Counted from the stretch's first letter, positions 9,261-20,169 are shown. The stretch: 64,000 nucleotides of DNA from CAWATZ01 sp963784995 (GCA_963784995.1 CAWATZ010000002.1:1922001-1986000), one strand, 5' to 3'. Numbers and translations are program-made. Notes: generated by a model from the letters alone, not told the origin.

Positions 9261-10391
9261 TTATCCGAGGCGCTTGAGCAAGGCCCCGGTGCGCTGCAGC
9301 AGGTGCTTGCGGGCCGATTCGTCGCCGATCCAGGCACTGCGATCGGCCAGGTCGGCGACCCGCTGCCGCAGCCGGGCCAGGACCGTCAGCGAGGGTTGGC
9401 CGTCCTTCTGCAATTCCCTCTCGACCGCCTCGATCTGCCGGGCCAGGTCCTCGCCATCCACCCGATCCGCCGGGCGGGCCAGCGGATGGGCGGCCGGCTC
9501 GTCCCGGTGCTGCTCCAGGATGCCGTTGATCAGCGACCGCAGCGGCGCGATCTGCTCCGCCCGGTCCCAGACGTAGCGCAGCACCCAGACGTCCGAAGGA
9601 GCCGCCTTCAGCCGGCCGCACAGCAGCGCCGAACCGGCCAGCAATTTCAGTCCCTTGACCGCGCGCCGATCCGAGAAGGCAATGCCCAGGTCGCGGACCT
9701 TGAAGACCACCTCCGCGTACAGCTCGCTGATCGGCGTCAGATCGACCTCGAACAGCTGCCGCGAGAGCCGGCGCAGGTCCTCGGCGGAGAGCTGCGCTGC
9801 CGGGATGGGCGAGCGTTCCAGCTCCCAGCCGGCGGCCAGCAACTGCGGCATCGCCTCGCGGCGCAGGTTGTCCAGCGGACAGCGGAGCAGAAAGCGATCG
9901 AACAGGGCCCGGAGGGCGTCGTCCTCGGGCAAATGGTTGGACGCGGAGAAAAGAGAGAGCAGCGGCAGCTGGTGGATCTCGGCTCCCCGGCGGTAGATGC
10001 GCTCGTTGAGGACGGTCAGCAGGTTGTTGAGGATGGCGCTGTTGGCGTTGAACAGTTCGTCGAGGAAGACGAACTCGGCCTCGGGGAGCATGCCGGTGGT
10101 GACCGTGGCGACCACGCCTTCCCGCAGTCGGCCGATGTCGATGGGGCCGAAGACCTCGTTGGGCTCGGAAAAGCGCGTCAGCATGTACTCGAAATAGCGG
10201 CCGCGCACCGCCTGGGCGAACTGGCGGATCAGGGCCGACTTGGCGGTGCCGGGCGGACCGTAAAGGAACAGATGCTCGCCGGCCACCACGGCCAGGGCCA
10301 GCAGGTCGATGACCTCGTCCCGCTCCACGAAGCGCGCCTTGAGAGGCTCCAGGACCTCACGACGCAGCTGGGCAACTGTTTCTTGCAGCAC
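9261..10391 (-). CDS. MoxR-family AAA+ ATPase
   Basis: Walker A GPPGTAKSAL, Walker B EFVFLDELFNAN, sensor 1 SLFSASNHLPED and the MoxR-specific RFLLRCPLDN identify the RavA/MoxR branch. These chaperone-like ATPases help assemble or activate metal-containing or membrane complexes. The C-terminal 150 residues form a helical lid with a charged coiled segment (GEDLARQIEAVERELQKDGQ). GTG 10391 is chosen because AAGGAGACAGCC precedes it; this overlaps the 3' end of the upstream gene by 35 bp, implying translational coupling. MoxR genes usually neighbour a vWA-domain gene; none is visible here. Confidence 0.87.
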   Translation of the reverse strand: MLQETVAQLRREVLEPLKARFVERDEVIDLLALAVVAGEHLFLYGPPGTAKSALIRQFAQAVRGRYFEYMLTRFSEPNEVFGPIDIGRLREGVVATVTTGMLPEAEFVFLDELFNANSAILNNLLTVLNERIYRRGAEIHQLPLLSLFSASNHLPEDDALRALFDRFLLRCPLDNLRREAMPQLLAAGWELERSPIPAAQLSAEDLRRLSRQLFEVDLTPISELYAEVVFKVRDLGIAFSDRRAVKGLKLLAGSALLCGRLKAAPSDVWVLRYVWDRAEQIAPLRSLINGILEQHRDEPAAHPLARPADRVDGEDLARQIEAVERELQKDGQPSLTVLARLRQRVADLADRSAWIGDESARKHLLQRTGALLKRLG

Positions 10392-11013
10392 CGGCTGTCT
10401 CCTTCCGTTCCTCAAGGATTCGCTCAACCCATTGTCTTGCCGGGCCTTCCCGGGGCAGCCACTCCGGGCGGGGCTGCTCGGCGAACCGTTCCGCGTACAG
10501 CAAGAACAGGCCGGGATGCTCCAGCTCCTCAATGGCTCGCAGCGGCGGCTCGTGCAGGTCGGCCAGGACGCCGGACAGGGGCCACTGCCGCAGGATCTCG
10601 ATCAGGGTCGTCGTCAGCACGTCGTCGGGAGCGACAGTCCGGGCCCGCTGCAGGAGCTGTGGCAGATACCGCAGCGTCAGATCGACCGACAGATGCTGGC
10701 TGGCCTTGCCAGCTCCCGTTTTCGGGCTGGGAAACGAACAGGCCGTTCGCAGAGTGTACTCAACCTCCGCCGGCGGCGCGTCCCGAACCAGGAGATACCA
10801 GGAGGCCAGCCAGACCAGCTCGGCCGCCGCCAGGGCCGAGTCCTTGTCCAGGTCGAGCAGCGGGCCAGGAATGGTCAGCCGATAGCCGGCAAAGGCTCCT
10901 GCCAGGACCCGGCTCGCCTCGGCTCGACTGCCGTTGTCGAAGCAGGGACGGGCGGTCAGCCGGGCATTTCCCTCGGCAAGAAGTTCGGTCAGGAAATCGA
11001 CACGTTCGGACAT
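10357..11013 (-). CDS. Conserved hypothetical protein, partner of the MoxR ATPase
   Basis: This is a mostly helical soluble protein (about 218 residues from ATG 11013) with no recognised domain. Its 3' end overlaps the MoxR start by 35 bp, so the two are probably made together, and it may be an adaptor or substrate-presenting subunit. The exact start is uncertain: the frame is open for a further 53 codons upstream and contains GTG codons at 11052 and 11025. ATG 11013 (MSERVDFLTELLAEGN) is preferred because sequence upstream of it looks less protein-like. Function is unknown. Confidence 0.65.
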   Translation of the reverse strand: MSERVDFLTELLAEGNARLTARPCFDNGSRAEASRVLAGAFAGYRLTIPGPLLDLDKDSALAAAELVWLASWYLLVRDAPPAEVEYTLRTACSFPSPKTGAGKASQHLSVDLTLRYLPQLLQRARTVAPDDVLTTTLIEILRQWPLSGVLADLHEPPLRAIEELEHPGLFLLYAERFAEQPRPEWLPREGPARQWVERILEERKETAGAARNSCPAAS

Positions 11014-11368
11014 GAAGGCGTTCACGAAGGCCAGAGGATCATCCCGCTTCACCGTATCGCGCCGGGCGGTGAGACGCAAGCAGCGGACCTGGCGAAACTT
11101 TCCGAAACGAGTTTTCTCGACAGCAGCGTAATGTTTTGACAGCGGGGCAATCCGGACGTAGTCTTGGTGCAAGCATCGAGATTCTGAAGGCGTGCGATCC
11201 TCCCGTTTCGTTCTTCACCCCCCGCAGGCCGAGAATCCATTGTTTCCTCCCGTCCCAACACCCCCTCCACTGGCATAAACGTGGCTGATGGCGCGTGCCG
11301 TCCCACGCGGGCAACACAAACGGACTGCAGAGAGTCTGAAAGCATTCATTTTCCTGGAGGCATCCGAC

Positions 11369-13154
11369 ATGCGCTTCTTGTCCCGCCTGCGTTCTCTCGT
11401 TCAACCCCACAGCGCTCGGAAAAAGGCACCGCTGGCCGCCCGGTTCCGGCCTGCCCTGGAGGTCCTGGAGGATCGCACCGTTCCCTCCACGGTTTCCCAG
11501 ATCACGGCCAACTTCAACCCCACGCCAATCCCGGCTGGCGACAGCGTGTGGTTCAACGGCGAATTCAAGGTGTCGGGCCTGGGTCCGGCGACCTCCGCGA
11601 CCCTCCAGGTGACCGGCCAGACTGTCTCCTTTGTGGCTGCCGGCACGAATTACACCGTGAACCTGCCGGATTCCACAATCAACCTGTCGAGCAGCACAAA
11701 GACGGCGACCACGACGTTCGATGCCGGCAGCAACAGCTGGATCACAGACCTGCCGACCGCGTTCCCAGGCAACGCCTTCCTGGGCGGCGGGGCTCTGCAG
11801 GTCTCGGCGAACTTGCCTGGCGGCATCAGCAAGGCGACCTGGAGCGGAATCTTCGCCACGGATACCGCCGGTGTCTCGATCAACTGGCAATGGGGCGCTG
11901 CCGTCTACACCAGCCTGAGCAGCGACGACAGCTGCGCTGAACGTCAAGCCGCTGGACGCGGGCGGAGCCAGCACTGTGTACAACAATCCGGACCATGCCG
12001 GCACCCCCGAGGCCTACAAGTCGTCCGTCGTCGCCGGGGGCACGGGCAATGGCGGCAACAACTGGACCGGGAACCTTACCCCGGGCACGAACGTCACTCC
12101 GAACATGGGTGCGCTGCTGTATCCGTTCGCCAGCAGCAATCCGCTCACGAGCATCGGGTTCAGCGAAAGCGACGTGCTGGTCTCGGCCAAGCTGGACACG
12201 ACCAACGGGACCTTCGACGTCTGGTACACTGACGAACACGCCCTGTCCCTCGGCGTGCGCCAGGTCAACGTCATCACGGCCAGCGGCACCACTACCACGA
12301 ACTACGCGGTCGCCCCGCTGACCTCGGACCCCGGCGCCGCCCTCAATCCGGCCATCGGCGATCCGGCCGGGACCGATACCTCCGGCCGGCCGATCGCTCC
12401 TTCGCTGTACGTAACGGACATCACCAGCAATCCCAACAGCCTCAGCGGCGACTGGCAGTACGGCGGCGCGGCGTACAACCCCAGCGCGGTCTTCGGCGCC
12501 TGGAAGGGCGCCGTGCAGACGGTCAATGAGACCACATCCCCCGCAACGGTCACGGTGACCTGTGACGCCGACCCCGCCAAGAACGGCTCCAACCTTGGCG
12601 CCGGGGCCGACACGCCGTCGGTGAGCGTGGGTGGCGAGGGTTACAGCGCGGAAGTGCGCTGGGACCTCAACGCCCTGTACAGCCAGGGCGTCCTGCAGGC
12701 AGGCCACACCTACCGTTTCTACGTCATGGTTCATGACGGCGATCAGAATAAGAGTGGCGGGGATGCTGGGCAGGCCGCCTTCGACTACAGCCTCCCCGGC
12801 TCACCCATCAGCCAGCTGTCCGGCGCCGTCTCCGACACCTCGGGCAACCCCCTCTCCGGCGCGACGCTGACCCTCAACGAGATCATCAACGGTCAGGCGG
12901 TGGTCGTCGCCACGACAATGACTGGCTCCGCCGGGACGTACAGTTTCGGCGACCTCCAGGGCGGCAACTACTTTATCGCCCAGGCGCCGCCGCCCGGTTA
13001 CTTCGCGCTGTCCGCGACGCGCGGGACGGTGAACAACGTGACCGATGGAACCGCGGCGTCTTCCGGCAGTGAGATCGACAACATCGTGCTGGTCGGCGGG
13101 AATAACGGGGTGAACTACAACTTCGTCGATACCACTTTCGGGGGTATCGGATGA
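11369..13154 (+). CDS. Exported surface protein with LEDRTVPS motif and SdrD/Cna-B-like domain (frameshifted)
   Basis: After GGAGG and ATG 11369 comes a basic segment, then RFRPALEVLEDRTVPSTVSQ, the planctomycete N-terminal motif found on large exported proteins. The middle region is Gly/Asn/Thr/Ser-rich beta structure. The C-terminal 110 residues (SQLSGAVSDTSGNPLSGATL ... GTYSFGDLQGGNYFI) are a Cna-B/SdrD B-like Ig fold, usually a stalk module in adhesins. The frame breaks near 11929-11933, and removing one base restores LSSDDAALNVKPLDAGG and a 594-residue protein. There is no sortase signal, and the protein ends abruptly after the Cna-B domain (FVDTTFGGIG). It is likely secreted or cell-envelope-attached. 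Confidence 0.8.
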
Positions 13155-13188
13155 GCGGCCTGGCAACCGCTCTCTCTGGGGCTGTTGG

Positions 13189-14007
13189 TCACGTGTGTGA
13201 TTCCTCTGTTGAGCCAGCGTCCTCGCTTTCCCGGTCCAGCTGACCGGGCGAAGGCGCTGGCTCGTCGGCCGTCTCCCAACCTCGACTGGCCTGGGCCGCG
13301 ATCCAGCGCAGTTGCCGGGCCAGACCGAGCAACACCTTGACTTCCATCGTGGTCGGCCCGGCCCGGCCGATCAGATGGCGGACCGCGTGCATCAGGTTGT
13401 CCGCCTTGGGGCCGAAGAGGAAATGGATTTGCTCCAGGGCGTCCCGCAGTTGCTCGAACATGCGCTCTTGCAGCTCAAAGGGAGCGGGCGGTGAGCCTGC
13501 CGGAGGCAGTTGGGTCTGTCGGAGCCAGTGCCGGCGCAGTTCGTAGGCGGTGATGGCCACGGCCTGGGCGAGGTTGAGCGCGGGATAGGCGGGATCGGTG
13601 GGCAGGTGCAGCAGGAAGTGGCAGCGGGTGATCTCGCTGTTTTCCAGGCCGCTGGGCTCGGGGCCGAACACCAGGGCGACCGGGCCGTGGACCAGCCGTT
13701 CCACCACCCGCGGCATGATCGCGTCCGGTTCTCCGGACACCTGACCGCGAAAGACCTGCCCCTGCCGGGCCGACGTGGCCACCACCAGCACACAGTCGGC
13801 CACGGCCTCGCCCAAATCCGAGACGATCCGGCAGCGGTCGAGGACCTCCTCGCCATGCGTCGCCAGCTGCCGGGCGTTGCGGTCGGCCGGGTCGGCCCGC
13901 GGAGACACCAGCACCAGCTCGCTCAGTCCCAGGTTCCGCATCACCCGCGCGGCGGCGCCCAGGTTGGCGGCGATCTGCGTGCGGACCAGGACAACGCGGG
14001 CATTCAT
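13189..14007 (-). CDS. trmJ: TrmJ-like tRNA 2'-O-methyltransferase (SPOUT)
   Basis: Family TrmJ/TrmH methyltransferases methylate the ribose 2'-OH of tRNA (position 32 for TrmJ) using SAM bound in a trefoil knot. The protein starts MNARVVLVRTQIAANLGAAA at 14007, with motif 1 NLGAAARVMRNLG, motif 2 VALVFGPEPSGLENSEI and motif 3 LNLAQAVAITAYELRR. All three knot motifs are intact. The C-terminal 90 residues are helical and acidic, as in TrmJ rather than TrmL. An upstream in-frame extension to 14064 would read through a palindromic repeat and is rejected. Confidence 0.85.
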   Translation of the reverse strand: MNARVVLVRTQIAANLGAAARVMRNLGLSELVLVSPRADPADRNARQLATHGEEVLDRCRIVSDLGEAVADCVLVVATSARQGQVFRGQVSGEPDAIMPRVVERLVHGPVALVFGPEPSGLENSEITRCHFLLHLPTDPAYPALNLAQAVAITAYELRRHWLRQTQLPPAGSPPAPFELQERMFEQLRDALEQIHFLFGPKADNLMHAVRHLIGRAGPTTMEVKVLLGLARQLRWIAAQASRGWETADEPAPSPGQLDRESEDAGSTEESHT

Positions 14008-14020
14008 GGCAGTTCCCCAG

Positions 14021-14069
14021 GCCGCTTGCGGCTTGGCGCTCCGGGGTGCTCCGCTAAGCCGCAAGCGGC
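14021..14069. repeat. Short palindrome, 18-bp arms
   Basis: Arms 14021-14038 and 14052-14069 (gccgcttgcggcttggcg and its complement) differ at one base, and the flanks (ccccag/cgggg) extend the pairing. The core agccgcaagcggct recurs as the hairpin after galT at 49824-49839. It lies between the trmJ-like and cytidylate-kinase-like genes. Confidence 0.8.
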
Positions 14070-14091
14070 TCGGGGGACCAAGGACTCACGC

Positions 14092-14820
14092 TCAACTCGG
14101 CACCAGGATCGAGTAGCCCGCTTGCTTCTGGGCCGAACGGCGGGCCTCCAGACGCTGCAGCCCCTCGACGATCACCTCGGCACACTCCGGCACCGTTAGC
14201 CGGGAGGTGTTCACCAGGACATCGTACTGGTGCGGATCGGTCACGTCCTTGCCGAAGTACTTGCGGGTAAAGTCCTCGCGTTCGTGAGCGGTCTTGTCCA
14301 CCCAGCGTTTCGCTTCCTTCTCGGTCAGGCCCCTGAGTCTCCGGACGTGGGCAATGCGATGGGCCAGGTCGCCGACCAGCCGGACGTGCAGCGTCTCGGC
14401 GGGCGGCAGAAGGAAATTGGCGCCCCGGCCGACGATGACGCAGTGGCCGCGCTGACCCAGCGACCGGACCGCGGCGATCAGGTGGACCATGTAACTGTCG
14501 TGGTTGAGGTTGTACTGGCTGACCATGGTGACGACACACTGCTCCAGCCAGCTCATCGGCTTCTCGTCCATCAGCCGGAGCATGTCCACTTGCATGCCCA
14601 TTTCCTGGGCGACGACATCGACCAGCTCCTGGTCGTAGACCGCCCAGCCGAGCCGCCGGCCCACTTCTCGGGCCACCTCGGTTCCCTTGGAACCCGGTTC
14701 CCGGCTGATGGCGATACTGAATGGGTGAGGGTAGGCCCGTTCCGCCACGACCTGGTGTTCGTGGTCCGGAATCCGCGCCAGGGCGGCCACCAGGCTGTCC
14801 GAAAGACTTTTCTGTGTCAT
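14092..14820 (-). CDS. Cytidylate kinase-like family protein
   Basis: This is a P-loop kinase of the Cytidylate_kin_2 type. It has FSIAISREPGSKGTEVAREV as a modified P-loop region, WAVYDQELVDVVAQEMG, GHCVIVGRGANFLL, and a lid-like RIAHVRRLRGLTEKEAKRW with VDKTAHERE. Members are thought to phosphorylate an unidentified nucleotide-like substrate; the canonical CMP kinase (cmk) has a different P-loop (GPxGSGKST). The protein is intact at 242 residues. A 345-bp non-coding gap separates it from the next, divergent gene. Confidence 0.78.
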   Translation of the reverse strand: MTQKSLSDSLVAALARIPDHEHQVVAERAYPHPFSIAISREPGSKGTEVAREVGRRLGWAVYDQELVDVVAQEMGMQVDMLRLMDEKPMSWLEQCVVTMVSQYNLNHDSYMVHLIAAVRSLGQRGHCVIVGRGANFLLPPAETLHVRLVGDLAHRIAHVRRLRGLTEKEAKRWVDKTAHEREDFTRKYFGKDVTDPHQYDVLVNTSRLTVPECAEVIVEGLQRLEARRSAQKQAGYSILVPS

Positions 14821-15165
14821 CGCTTCTCCCCTACAGCGAAAACCTCAAGAACTGAGTAAAATGTCAGAGGAGGATGTGCAAAGGACGCGCCAAACACCCA
14901 ATAGTTTAACATAGCGTGGTGCTGGGGGATTGGCCACTCCTTTTCACCTTCTTTGCTGGGGACTCGGTCCCCAGTTCTGGGGACTCGGTCCTCAACCGGG
15001 CCTGGACCGGTCTCGGAAAAGATCAGCCTGGCCGTTTCCGAGACAGGAGGGAAGTGACGAACGCGACCCGTGCCGTGCCTGATGCTGGAAACCGGCCTGT
15101 CCAATCGGTAAACTGCCACCGTACTCGGGAGGGCCGATCGCTATTGCTCCGGGGGCAGGAAAGCC
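14821..15165. other. Divergent intergenic region with a 15-bp direct repeat
   Basis: No gene is seen. The 15-mer ctggggactcggtcc occurs at 14956-14970 and again at 14977-14991. The region lies between the divergently transcribed cytidylate-kinase-like gene and the PlsC-ACP-ligase gene, so the repeat could be a regulator site, but nothing more supports that. Confidence 0.45.
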
Positions 15166-17847
15166 ATGCTTGACCTTGTTCGTCGGTTTTTGCTGCTGGT
15201 GTTCCGTTTTATCCTGTCGCTGCGCTACCGGGTCCGGGTGACCGGCCTGCAGCAAGTGAAGGAGCTGGCCCGCACTTCGCCGGGCCGAACCCTGGTCTTG
15301 CCCAATCACCCGGCCCTGGTCGATCCGATGATCGTCTTCAGCACTCTCTGGCCGGTGCTGAAGATCCGGCCGCTGGTCTGGGAAGGCAATTTCCAGAACC
15401 CGATCACGGCCCTGCTGGGCAAGCTGATCAATGCCCTGATGACACCGGACACCGGCGTTGCCAGCGCGGCCGCCCGCAGCCAGGCGGAGGCGTCCGTCAA
15501 GGCGATCGCCGAGGGCCTGGAGCGCAACGAGAACTTCATCATGTGGCCCGCGGGCCGGCTGCGCCGCGGCGAAGTCGAGGTCCTGGGCGGCGCCGCGCCC
15601 TGACGGAGATCCTGCAAGCGGTGCCGGACGCAAAGGTTGTCCTGGTCCGGACACGGGGGCTGGGCGGCAGCCGCTTTGGCTGGTCCTGCCGGGCCGACAA
15701 CCCGAACCTGGTCAACGGCATCCTGGCGGGGATTGGCTGGTGCCTGGCCAGCCTGATCCTTTTCCTCCCCCGCCGAAAGGTCCAGATCACCCTGGAAGTC
15801 CTGGATCGCAGCCGTTTGCCCGAGCTGCGGCGCGAGCTGATCAATCCGTGGTTCGAGGCCTGGTACAACAAGGAAGGGCCGGAGACGCCGCTCTTCGTTC
15901 CCTACCACCTGTTCCTGGGCCGGCGGACGTACGAGTTCCCCAAACGGCGCAGCCTGGAAGGGATCGACCTGGAGAAGATCAAGCCGGAGACCCAGGAGGG
16001 CGTGTTCGAGATCCTGGAGAAGAAGCTGAAACGGCCGTTGCCCGACAAGGAGAAGGAGCCGGACACGACCCTGGACGAACTGGCTCTGGACAGCCTGGAC
16101 CGGATGGACGTGAACCTGACGGTGGAACGGCGCTTTGGCTTTTCCAGCGACCAGGTGCCGGCCACGGTGGGCGAGTTGCTGGCCCTGGCCCAGGGACAGC
16201 TCAAGAAGGGCGCGGTGAAAGAGGCCCCGCCGCTGTGGTTCAAACCGGTCGAAACGCAGGCCCCGGGGCAGATCCTGGGCGAGATCGTGGCCGAGGCCTT
16301 CGTCAACCGGGCCCTGGGCAGCCTGGGCGACGTGGCGGTGGCCGACGACCTGGCCGGCGTGCTGACCTACGAGAAGATGCTGGTCGGTGCCGCTGGCGAT
16401 GTCCCGCCGGCTGTCGGCCCTGCCGGGTGCCAACGTCGGCCTGATGCTGCCCGCCGCGGCGGCGTGCGACATCGCCTTCCTGGCCCTGCACCTGGCCGGC
16501 AAGCTGCCGGTGCTGCTCAACTGGACGACCGGACCGGCCAACCTGGAACATGCCGCCCGACTGATGCAGCTGGAGTACGTCATCACCTCAAAGGCGTTCA
16601 TCGACCGCACCAGCATCGCGGTCAATGGCGCCAAATACGTCTTCCTGGAGGAACTGCGCGGCAAGATCGGCAAGCTGGAACTGCTGAAGACGCTGCTGCG
16701 GGTGCGCTGGTTCCCGGGCGGGATTCGCCGGCTGGTGCCCCGGAGCGCCTCCGGAGCAGCCGGCGGTGGTGCTGTTCACCAGCGGCTCGGAGAAAGCGCC
16801 CAAGGCGGTGCCGTTGACACACCACAACCTGCTGAGCAACATGAGGGCGGCCCTGGAGTTCTTCGGCGTGACCCGGCAAGATTCGCTGCTGGGCTTCCTG
16901 CCGGCCTTCCACAGCTTTGGCATCGCCGTGACCGGGTTGCTGCCCCTGCTGTCGGGCTTCCGCGTGGTGCGCCACCCCGACCCGACCGACGCCAGCGGTC
17001 TGCTGCGCAAGCTCGATGCCTACAAGCCAACTATCCTGGCCGGGACGCCGACGTTTGTCAGCTACATCCTGGAGCGGGCTCAGCCGGGCCAGCTCTCCTT
17101 CCTGCGGCTGGTCGTGGTCGGGGCCGAGAAGTGCCCGCGATCGCTGTTCGACCTGTGTCGCCGCATGGCCCCGCGGGCCGCACTGCTGGAAGGCTACGGC
17201 ATCACCGAATGCTCGCCCGTGGTCGCGGCCAATCCGCCGAACGACGTTCGGCCCGGCACCATCGGCAAGCCGTTGCCCGGCGTCGAGGTCTGTGTCATTG
17301 ACACGAAGGCAGGCCTGGATGGGCATGGCGACCTCCGCCTGGACCTGATGCCGGAACACGTTCTCGGGCCCGGGCAGCAGGGGATGCTGCTGGTGAGCGG
17401 GCCGCTGGTCTTTCCGGGTTACATCGGCGGCGACAGCAAGTCGCCCTTCCGCGAAGTGAACGGCAAGCGCTGGTACGTCGACCGGCGACCTGGGGACGAT
17501 GAGAGGACGGTTTCATCCACTTTGGCGGTCGGCTGAAGCGGTTTCTCAAGATCGGCGGCGAGATGGTGTCGCTGCCGGCCCTGGAGGAGCCGCTGGCGAA
17601 GGAACTGCCGGCGACCGAGAAGGGTCCGCGCGTGGCGGTGGAGGGCATCGCCGAAGAGGGCAAGCGCAAGGTGGTGCTGTTCACCACCGAGCCGGTAACC
17701 CTGAGCTGGGCCAACGACAAGCTGGAGCAAGCCGGCTTTCATGGGATCATGCGGCTGGACGAAGTCCGGCAGATTCCGAGCATTCCTCTGCTGGGGACCG
17801 GCAAAACCGACTACAAGGTGCTGCGGGCCCAGATCGAACAGGCGTGA
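15166..17847 (+). CDS. Trifunctional acyltransferase-ACP-acyl-AMP ligase (Aas-like), with five frameshifts
   Basis: Three domains can be followed in order. A PlsC-type acyltransferase starts MLDLVRRFLLLVF and has NHPALVDPMIVFST and FIMWPAGRLRRGE. An acyl-carrier-like domain (TTLDELALDSLDRMDVNLTV, with the Ser for phosphopantetheine) follows. An AMP-forming ligase has VLFTSGSEKAPKAVPLTHHN, LLEGYGITECSPVVA, TGDLGTM and GRLKRFLKIGGEMVS, ending in GTGKTDYKVL. Like Aas it may activate fatty acids and acylate lysophospholipids, with the extra carrier domain shuttling the acyl group. The frame breaks near 15597 (one base missing) and near 16392, 16750, 17478 and 17503 (one extra each). The net correction gives 892 codons. 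Confidence 0.82.
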
Positions 17848-17891
17848 GCCGTTCTCTTTCTCCCCTCTCCCCGCTGGGGAGAGGGGAGAAA

Positions 17892-19878
17892 TTACGATTT
17901 CAAGGCTGTCCAGTCCCCACCGAGGACGATGCCGAGCAGCTGGGAATCCTGGACCCACCCCTGCCGGAAGAGCGACGTGATCGTCTCCTCGGGCGTGACC
18001 GGTCGGGACTGGCCGGCGACCTCGATCTCCACCTCGCCCGAACGGGCCAGGCCAATCACGCTATGGAGCGCGTCCACCTCCGCATAGTCGTCCAGGGTGA
18101 TTTCCAGCGTCAGGAATTGCTGGGGTCGTTGCTCTTCCAGCTGCCGGAGGTAGGCCTGGCCTTTCGGTCCCAGGGGCAGGCCGACGCGCCGGTCGCCGAC
18201 GAGCAGTTGCCGGTCCACCACGCCCGCTCCCTGGAGCAGGCGGCGCAGGGCGTTGGTGTTGGTCTTCTTGTTGGCGGTGGCCAGGGCGACCACACCGGTG
18301 CGTAAGCTGCCGCCGCCGGGCAGCTGGCGGATCACGACCAGCTGATGCGACGGGAGCATGGGGCCGCGGGGGTCCATCTGTTCCACCTGGGTCAGGCCCA
18401 GGCTCGGCACCTGGTCCCGCAGCCAGCCCAGCAGGTCGGCGAGCAGCCGAATCAGCCGGTCCTCGTCCGGTGGCAAGGTGTGCGGCTCCTTCTGGCGGTA
18501 GGCGAGCCGTTCGGCCCGTTGCTCGTTCACCTTCTGATCGATTCGCTCTTGAAGGTTCGTTGCCACTGACGTGGGGGTCGCGGGAGGCTGCGGCAAGCCG
18601 GCAGAATCGGGGCCGAGCAACCCGTTGACGGGTTCCCGGCGGAGGCGCTCCTGCACTTGCCGCCACCCCTCGCTGGCCCAGTTGATCACCTCGCGCGGCC
18701 GGAGATCGACCCGATCCTGGAGGGTCTGCCGGCGCCACGCTTCGCCGAGGGGCCAGAGTGGATCGGCCTGGACCTGCTGAGCGACCGTCTCCACGCCGAG
18801 GAACGGCTGCAGGAACGCCTGCAAGCGGGCGCGGACGATTTGCCCGGCCGAGTCGGCGCTGATGCGGTGCAGCGGCAGCTGGAACTGGGCCAGCCGGTGC
18901 CAGGCTGACTCCTGGATCACCCCCCGATCGCGCCAGCCGACGAGAGACGCCTGGATGCCGGCCAGGACCACGAGCAGGTTGGGAGAGCTATCGATGAGCG
19001 CTTCGAGGAAGCGTGCCAGGGCGGCAAACTGGTCGTCATCGAGGTTATCGACCTGGTCGAAGGCCAGGATGAAGGGCCGTTGCTGGCAGCCGGCCAGGCG
19101 GGTCAAGGCGACCAGCACCTGTTTGATCTGCTGTGCGTCGAAAAGGGCAACCGGTTCCTCACGCTGCGAGGCCGGCGGCAAGTGGAGCAGCTCCGCCTCC
19201 TCGGGGTCGAGCCCACCGCCGGCCAGCCACTGCCCGGCCAGCTCGGCTGCCCGGCCATCGCCCTGTTGCAGTCGCTGTTCGCAGACTGAACGGAAGAAGT
19301 GGAACAGCACCAGGTAGACGGTGCGATCCAGCAGGGCCGATCCGGGCAGATCGTTGAGGGCCATCTGATCGACCCAATCGTCATAGGAGGCGCTGGACGG
19401 TGGACCAGGGAATCGGACGTTTCTGTTCCTCGGGGGGCAGCATGGCGAGGACAGCTCCGCGGATCAGCTGGAACAGCGGCGTCCCGAACAACCGGCGACG
19501 CTGGCCCAGGGTGAGCTGGCTGATCACGGAGCGGAGGAGCGATCGCGGCAGCTGGCCGGGCGATGCCTGGAGGTTGTGCAGATACACCAGGGAAGCCCGC
19601 CCCTCGGCCCAGCGGCCCAGGCGCGACAGGACGTGGCTCTTGCCGATCCCGGCCTCGCCCCAGAGCATGACGCCGAGGCCGCGGCGGCTGCGCAGGGCGT
19701 CCTCGGCCAGTTCGGTCAGACGGAGGAAGGCCGACTGGTGGACCTGCGGCACGTCGCTGTCGTGCCGCGACGGCGCATTGATGCGGTTGTCGAGGAAGGG
19801 GTTGGACGCCAGCACGCCCGCGCGCAAGGCCGACAGGTCGGCCGGGCTGGCAGCGGTGAGTGGGGGAACCGGAGTCAT
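17892..19878 (-). CDS. AAA ATPase, Orc1/STAND-like (frameshifted)
   Basis: The N-terminal ATPase has Walker A LWGEAGIGKSHVLSRLGRWA and Walker B RPFILAFDQVDNLDDD with a downstream sensor-like LLVVLAGIQASLV. After about residue 300 comes a 350-residue helical and beta region with no known domain (RLIRLLADLLGWL, GVVALATANKKTNTNALRRL). One extra C near 19389 splits it; removing it joins STVQRL to SYDDWVDQMALNDL and gives 661 residues. ATG 19878 is the first good start. The design resembles regulatory or defence STAND/AAA_16 proteins, but the neighbours give no pathway. Function is unassigned. Confidence 0.72.
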
Positions 19879-20169
19879 GGCACGCTCTCGGGATGGCACG
19901 GCAACGGTGGACTCCCATACACGATAGCGAGAGAGGGGCGAAAAAGCACGAGCATTTGGCGAGAAGCCAGGCGAGGGCGAGGATTTCGGGCCCTTGCCAC
20001 CGGCAGCAAACGGTTCCTCGTCGCGGTGAATGATCGCGGTAAAGCGAACGGGAGCGGCAACGGGGTGGATTTCTTTGGACAAGGGCCTCAGCCGGCAGTA
20101 CGCTGGCGAGTGTGGTGAATCAAATCACGGCACTTGCCTGGGTGAGTACCTTGGCCGGAGGGAACGGGT

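Noticed and set aside
13189..14064. Longer TrmJ-like protein starting at 14064
   Set aside because: The extra 19 codons are read from a palindromic repeat (SGAPRSAKPQAAWG); the family start MNARVVLVRT fits ATG 14007.
15166..17847. Programmed ribosomal frameshifting in the PlsC-ACP-ligase gene
   Set aside because: Five shifts in both directions, with no common slippery site, cannot be programmed; sequence error or decay explains them better.
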